Shown here: positions 5,556 to 7,577 of the stretch, piece by piece
Position numbering within the stretch: the first letter of the stretch is position 1
Layout: each line of letters opens with the position of its first letter
NCBI GenBank assembly: GCA_900770215.1
Contig: CAAGJW010000058.1
Coordinates: forward strand, 1 to 7,577
Direction: 5' to 3'
From: Bacteroidales bacterium
Lineage (GTDB): Bacteria > Bacteroidota > Bacteroidia > Bacteroidales > Muribaculaceae
DNA: 7,577 nucleotides
Translations under genes and position numbers: made by a program
The notes under the pieces: generated by a model
Told to the model about the DNA's origin: nothing
The model's database searches: none
The model's input: the letters and a program-made list of their open reading frames with translations, nothing else

Positions 5556-7577
5556 ATGGTTAGAATCAGGAAAGGCAATATCACACTTGGCACAGGGCTG
5601 GCCGCGAGGGCGCTTGCAGCAATGGTGCTCCTGCTGCTGGCAGGGGCAGGCGCGGCGCGGGCCTCGCTGTCGCCCGACAGCATTGCCGCCCGCCTCAGGC
5701 TGCAGCAGTACTACTTCCCCCAGGAGAAGATACACGTGACCACCGACAAGGCCCGCTACATGAGCGGCGACACCGTGTGGCTGCGCGCCTTTGTCGTCAA
5801 CGCCGCCACGGGCGAGCCCGTGAAGGAGAGCAAATACGTGTACGTGGAGCTGCGCAACCCCTTCGACAGCATCGCACGCCGCGTGAAGATCATCGAGCGC
5901 AAGGGCGTGTACTCGGGCTACATCCCCCTCGACCGCAAGCTGCCCGAAGGGCACTACACGCTCGTGGCCTACACCATGTTTATGGAAAGCCTGGGCCAGG
6001 ACTTCTTCTTCAAGAAGGCCATCGAGGTCACCAGCATCTACTCGCTGCGCTACCGCATCGACACCCGGCTCGACTGGCAGGGCGGCGGCGGCAGCCCACA
6101 GCTCGACGTCGACATCGCCTGCACCGACCGCAACACCGGCGCCCGGGTCAACATCGAGAACATGAGCTACACGCTCGACGACCAGAAGCTGCACACCCGC
6201 ATCGTGGGCGGCAGCACCGTGCACTTCGCGCTCAAGGGCGAGCGCGACACCCAGGCGCGACACATGCTCGTGTGGTGCGACGACTACGGCAAGTTTGTCG
6301 ACATCCCCAGGCCCGACGACGAGTACATGGTCTACTTCATGCCCGAGGGCGGCTATCTCGTGCCCGGCGTGAAATGCAACGTGGCCGTCAAGGCGCTGGG
6401 CGCCGACGGGCTGGGCAAGCGCCTGGAGGGCGTGGTCAGGGACCGCGGGGGGGCCACCGTGGCGCGCTTCGCGACTGGCCACGCGGGCATGGCCGTGTTT
6501 GCGCTCACGCCCGCACGCGGCCAGGTCTACACAGCCACGTGCACCGCTGCCGGCACGGCGCCCAAGACGCTGACCCTGCCCGTGCCGCGGCCCGGGGCCG
6601 CCGTGCTGCACGTGACACGCAGCGGCGACTCGGCCGTGGTCGTGGAGCCCGCGGGCAGCGTGCCACCCGGGGCCACCGTCGTCGTCCAGCAGCGCGGCTC
6701 GCTGGTCACGGCTGGCAGCGGCAGGCTCTCGCTGCCCCTCGACAGCCTCGAGGCCGGCGTGGTGCAGTGCCTGCTGCTCGACGGCCGCATGAGGAAGCTG
6801 AGCGAGCGCCTCTTTTTCGCCCCGGGGCGCGCCGGGCGGCAGGTGCAGGTGAAATGCGACAAGCCGGCCTACGGCCGTCGCGAGAAGGTTGACGTGCTCG
6901 TCGACCTGCAGCACTACGACGTGGCCGCCGGCGACTATGCCGTGAGCGTGACCGACAACGCCTATGCGCCCGTCGACAGCGCCACGAGCATCTCCACACA
7001 GCTGCTGCTGCAGTCGGAGCTGCGAGGGCACATCGAGGACCCGGGCTACTACTTCAGGCAGCCCGGCCGCGAGGCCGAGCTCGACGCCCTCATGCTCACT
7101 CAGGGCTGGACACGCTACGACGTGCCCAGGGCGCTGCGCGGGGCCCCGGCCGAGCCCCAGGCGCCGCTCGAGAAGGGATATGTGGCCACCGGAAGGGTCG
7201 TGAGCGAGTTCCGCAAGAAGCCCATGAGCGGCGTCACCGTGCAGGTGATCGCCCCCAAGGTGAACTACGCCTCCTCGTTCACCACCGACGCCAACGGCGA
7301 GTTCGCGATCAGCGGCATGGACTTCCCCGACAGCGTGAAGCTCGTGATGCAGGTCGAGGACAAGGGCAAGCGGAAATATGCCGACATGAGCCTCGTGCAG
7401 TCGACCCCGGCCGCCGCCACGTCGCTGCCCGCAGCCGCCGTGCAGCCCGCCCTCGCGGCCCAGGCCGACGAGGCCTACCGCGACATGGAGTCGAAGCGCG
7501 TCACGGCCCTGGGTGGCATGACGAGCATCCTGCTGCAGGAGGTGGTCGTGACCGCCAACAAGCCCCGCGTGCCCGAG
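5556..7577 (+). CDS. Secreted MG2 / carboxypeptidase-regulatory-like / plug protein, N-terminal part (3' truncated by window edge)
   Basis: The frame is open for 674 codons and runs off the right edge. The N-terminus is a Sec signal peptide: basic start (Arg3, Arg5, Lys6), hydrophobic core AAMVLLLLAGAGA (21-33) and a probable signal peptidase I site after Ala-Arg-Ala36; there is no lipobox Cys. A macroglobulin MG2-like domain follows, with KIHVTTDKARYMSGDTVW at 58-75 and further beta-rich segments. Family landmarks are LLLQSELRGHIEDPGYYF (483-500) and LMLTQGWTRY (512-521), then a carboxypeptidase-regulatory-like beta-sandwich at about 541-610. At 659-674, LLQEVVVTANKPRVPE leads into a plug domain that would begin just beyond the edge. 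It starts 13 nt after the elimination-domain gene, which suggests the same operon, yet it is very G+C-rich (48 of 60 bases at 6421-6480, against 14 of 60 at 2461-2520). Function is unknown; presumed periplasmic or outer-membrane associated. Joined to the fragment at 2-760 it gives a plausible 923-aa protein. Confidence 0.87.
   Translation, partial: MVRIRKGNITLGTGLAARALAAMVLLLLAGAGAARASLSPDSIAARLRLQQYYFPQEKIHVTTDKARYMSGDTVWLRAFVVNAATGEPVKESKYVYVELRNPFDSIARRVKIIERKGVYSGYIPLDRKLPEGHYTLVAYTMFMESLGQDFFFKKAIEVTSIYSLRYRIDTRLDWQGGGGSPQLDVDIACTDRNTGARVNIENMSYTLDDQKLHTRIVGGSTVHFALKGERDTQARHMLVWCDDYGKFVDIPRPDDEYMVYFMPEGGYLVPGVKCNVAVKALGADGLGKRLEGVVRDRGGATVARFATGHAGMAVFALTPARGQVYTATCTAAGTAPKTLTLPVPRPGAAVLHVTRSGDSAVVVEPAGSVPPGATVVVQQRGSLVTAGSGRLSLPLDSLEAGVVQCLLLDGRMRKLSERLFFAPGRAGRQVQVKCDKPAYGRREKVDVLVDLQHYDVAAGDYAVSVTDNAYAPVDSATSISTQLLLQSELRGHIEDPGYYFRQPGREAELDALMLTQGWTRYDVPRALRGAPAEPQAPLEKGYVATGRVVSEFRKKPMSGVTVQVIAPKVNYASSFTTDANGEFAISGMDFPDSVKLVMQVEDKGKRKYADMSLVQSTPAAATSLPAAAVQPALAAQADEAYRDMESKRVTALGGMTSILLQEVVVTANKPRVPE
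7568..7577. repeat. Right copy of terminal 10-bp direct repeat
   Basis: CGTGCCCGAG here is identical to positions 1-10. It encodes the last residues V-P-E of the open frame, directly after VVVTANKPR, which is where plug domains of this family start. Confidence 0.9.

Noticed and set aside
5777..6892. 371-codon open frame in another plus frame
   Set aside because: It is Arg/Ala/His-rich, overlaps the plug gene entirely and shows no family motif; an artefact of few stop codons in G+C-rich DNA.
5529..7031. 500-codon open frame on the minus strand
   Set aside because: It is opposite the plug gene, whose signal peptide and domain landmarks are clear. The minus frame has low-complexity Ala/Gly/Val/His composition caused by high G+C and no recognisable domain.
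1..7577. Plasmid hypothesis on the basis of circularity
   Set aside because: Not accepted as the main reading: no replication initiator, mobilisation gene, iteron array or recombinase is visible, and a 10-bp overlap is shorter than assemblers usually leave for a true circle.

Overview
The window carries a Bacteroidota-type class I lanthipeptide (lanthionine RiPP) locus, all on the + strand. Bacteroidota, probably Bacteroidales, is inferred from three things: the MG2/TonB-plug protein family at both ends, the split LanB, and the absence of Shine-Dalgarno-like sequences upstream of the genes (A-rich leaders instead). Genus cannot be set from the sequence alone.

Layout. Positions 2-760 hold the 3' part of a G+C-rich gene for a barrel-less TonB-receptor plug protein. 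After 37 nt comes a candidate lanthipeptide precursor (798-1211; 137 aa, 15 Cys, degenerate TCPxTQ-type repeats). After a 92-nt gap without a clear signal come an A+T-rich lanC (1304-2503), a lanB glutamylation-domain gene (2500-4659, overlapping lanC by ATGA) and a separate lanB elimination-domain gene (4664-5542). Thirteen nt later starts a second G+C-rich reading frame (5556 to the window end), the 5' part of a secreted MG2/carboxypeptidase-regulatory-like/plug protein.

How it could work. The two LanB halves would dehydrate Ser/Thr of the precursor by tRNA-dependent glutamylation followed by glutamate elimination. The zinc enzyme LanC would then join Cys thiols to the dehydro-residues as (methyl)lanthionines. 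The role of the envelope plug protein is unknown; its tight spacing suggests co-expression with the modification enzymes. No transporter, leader protease or immunity gene is present.

Structural surprise. The first 10 bases of the window are identical to the last 10. The reading frame at the right edge continues in frame into the one at the left edge, giving one plausible complete protein of 923 residues. The sequence therefore looks like a 7,567-bp circle, or one period of a tandem duplication, opened inside the plug gene. There is no replication or mobilisation gene, so a collapsed tandem duplication or two near-identical flanking genes is at least as likely as a plasmid. In the closed form the gene order is precursor - lanC - lanB(N) - lanB(C) - plug protein - precursor.
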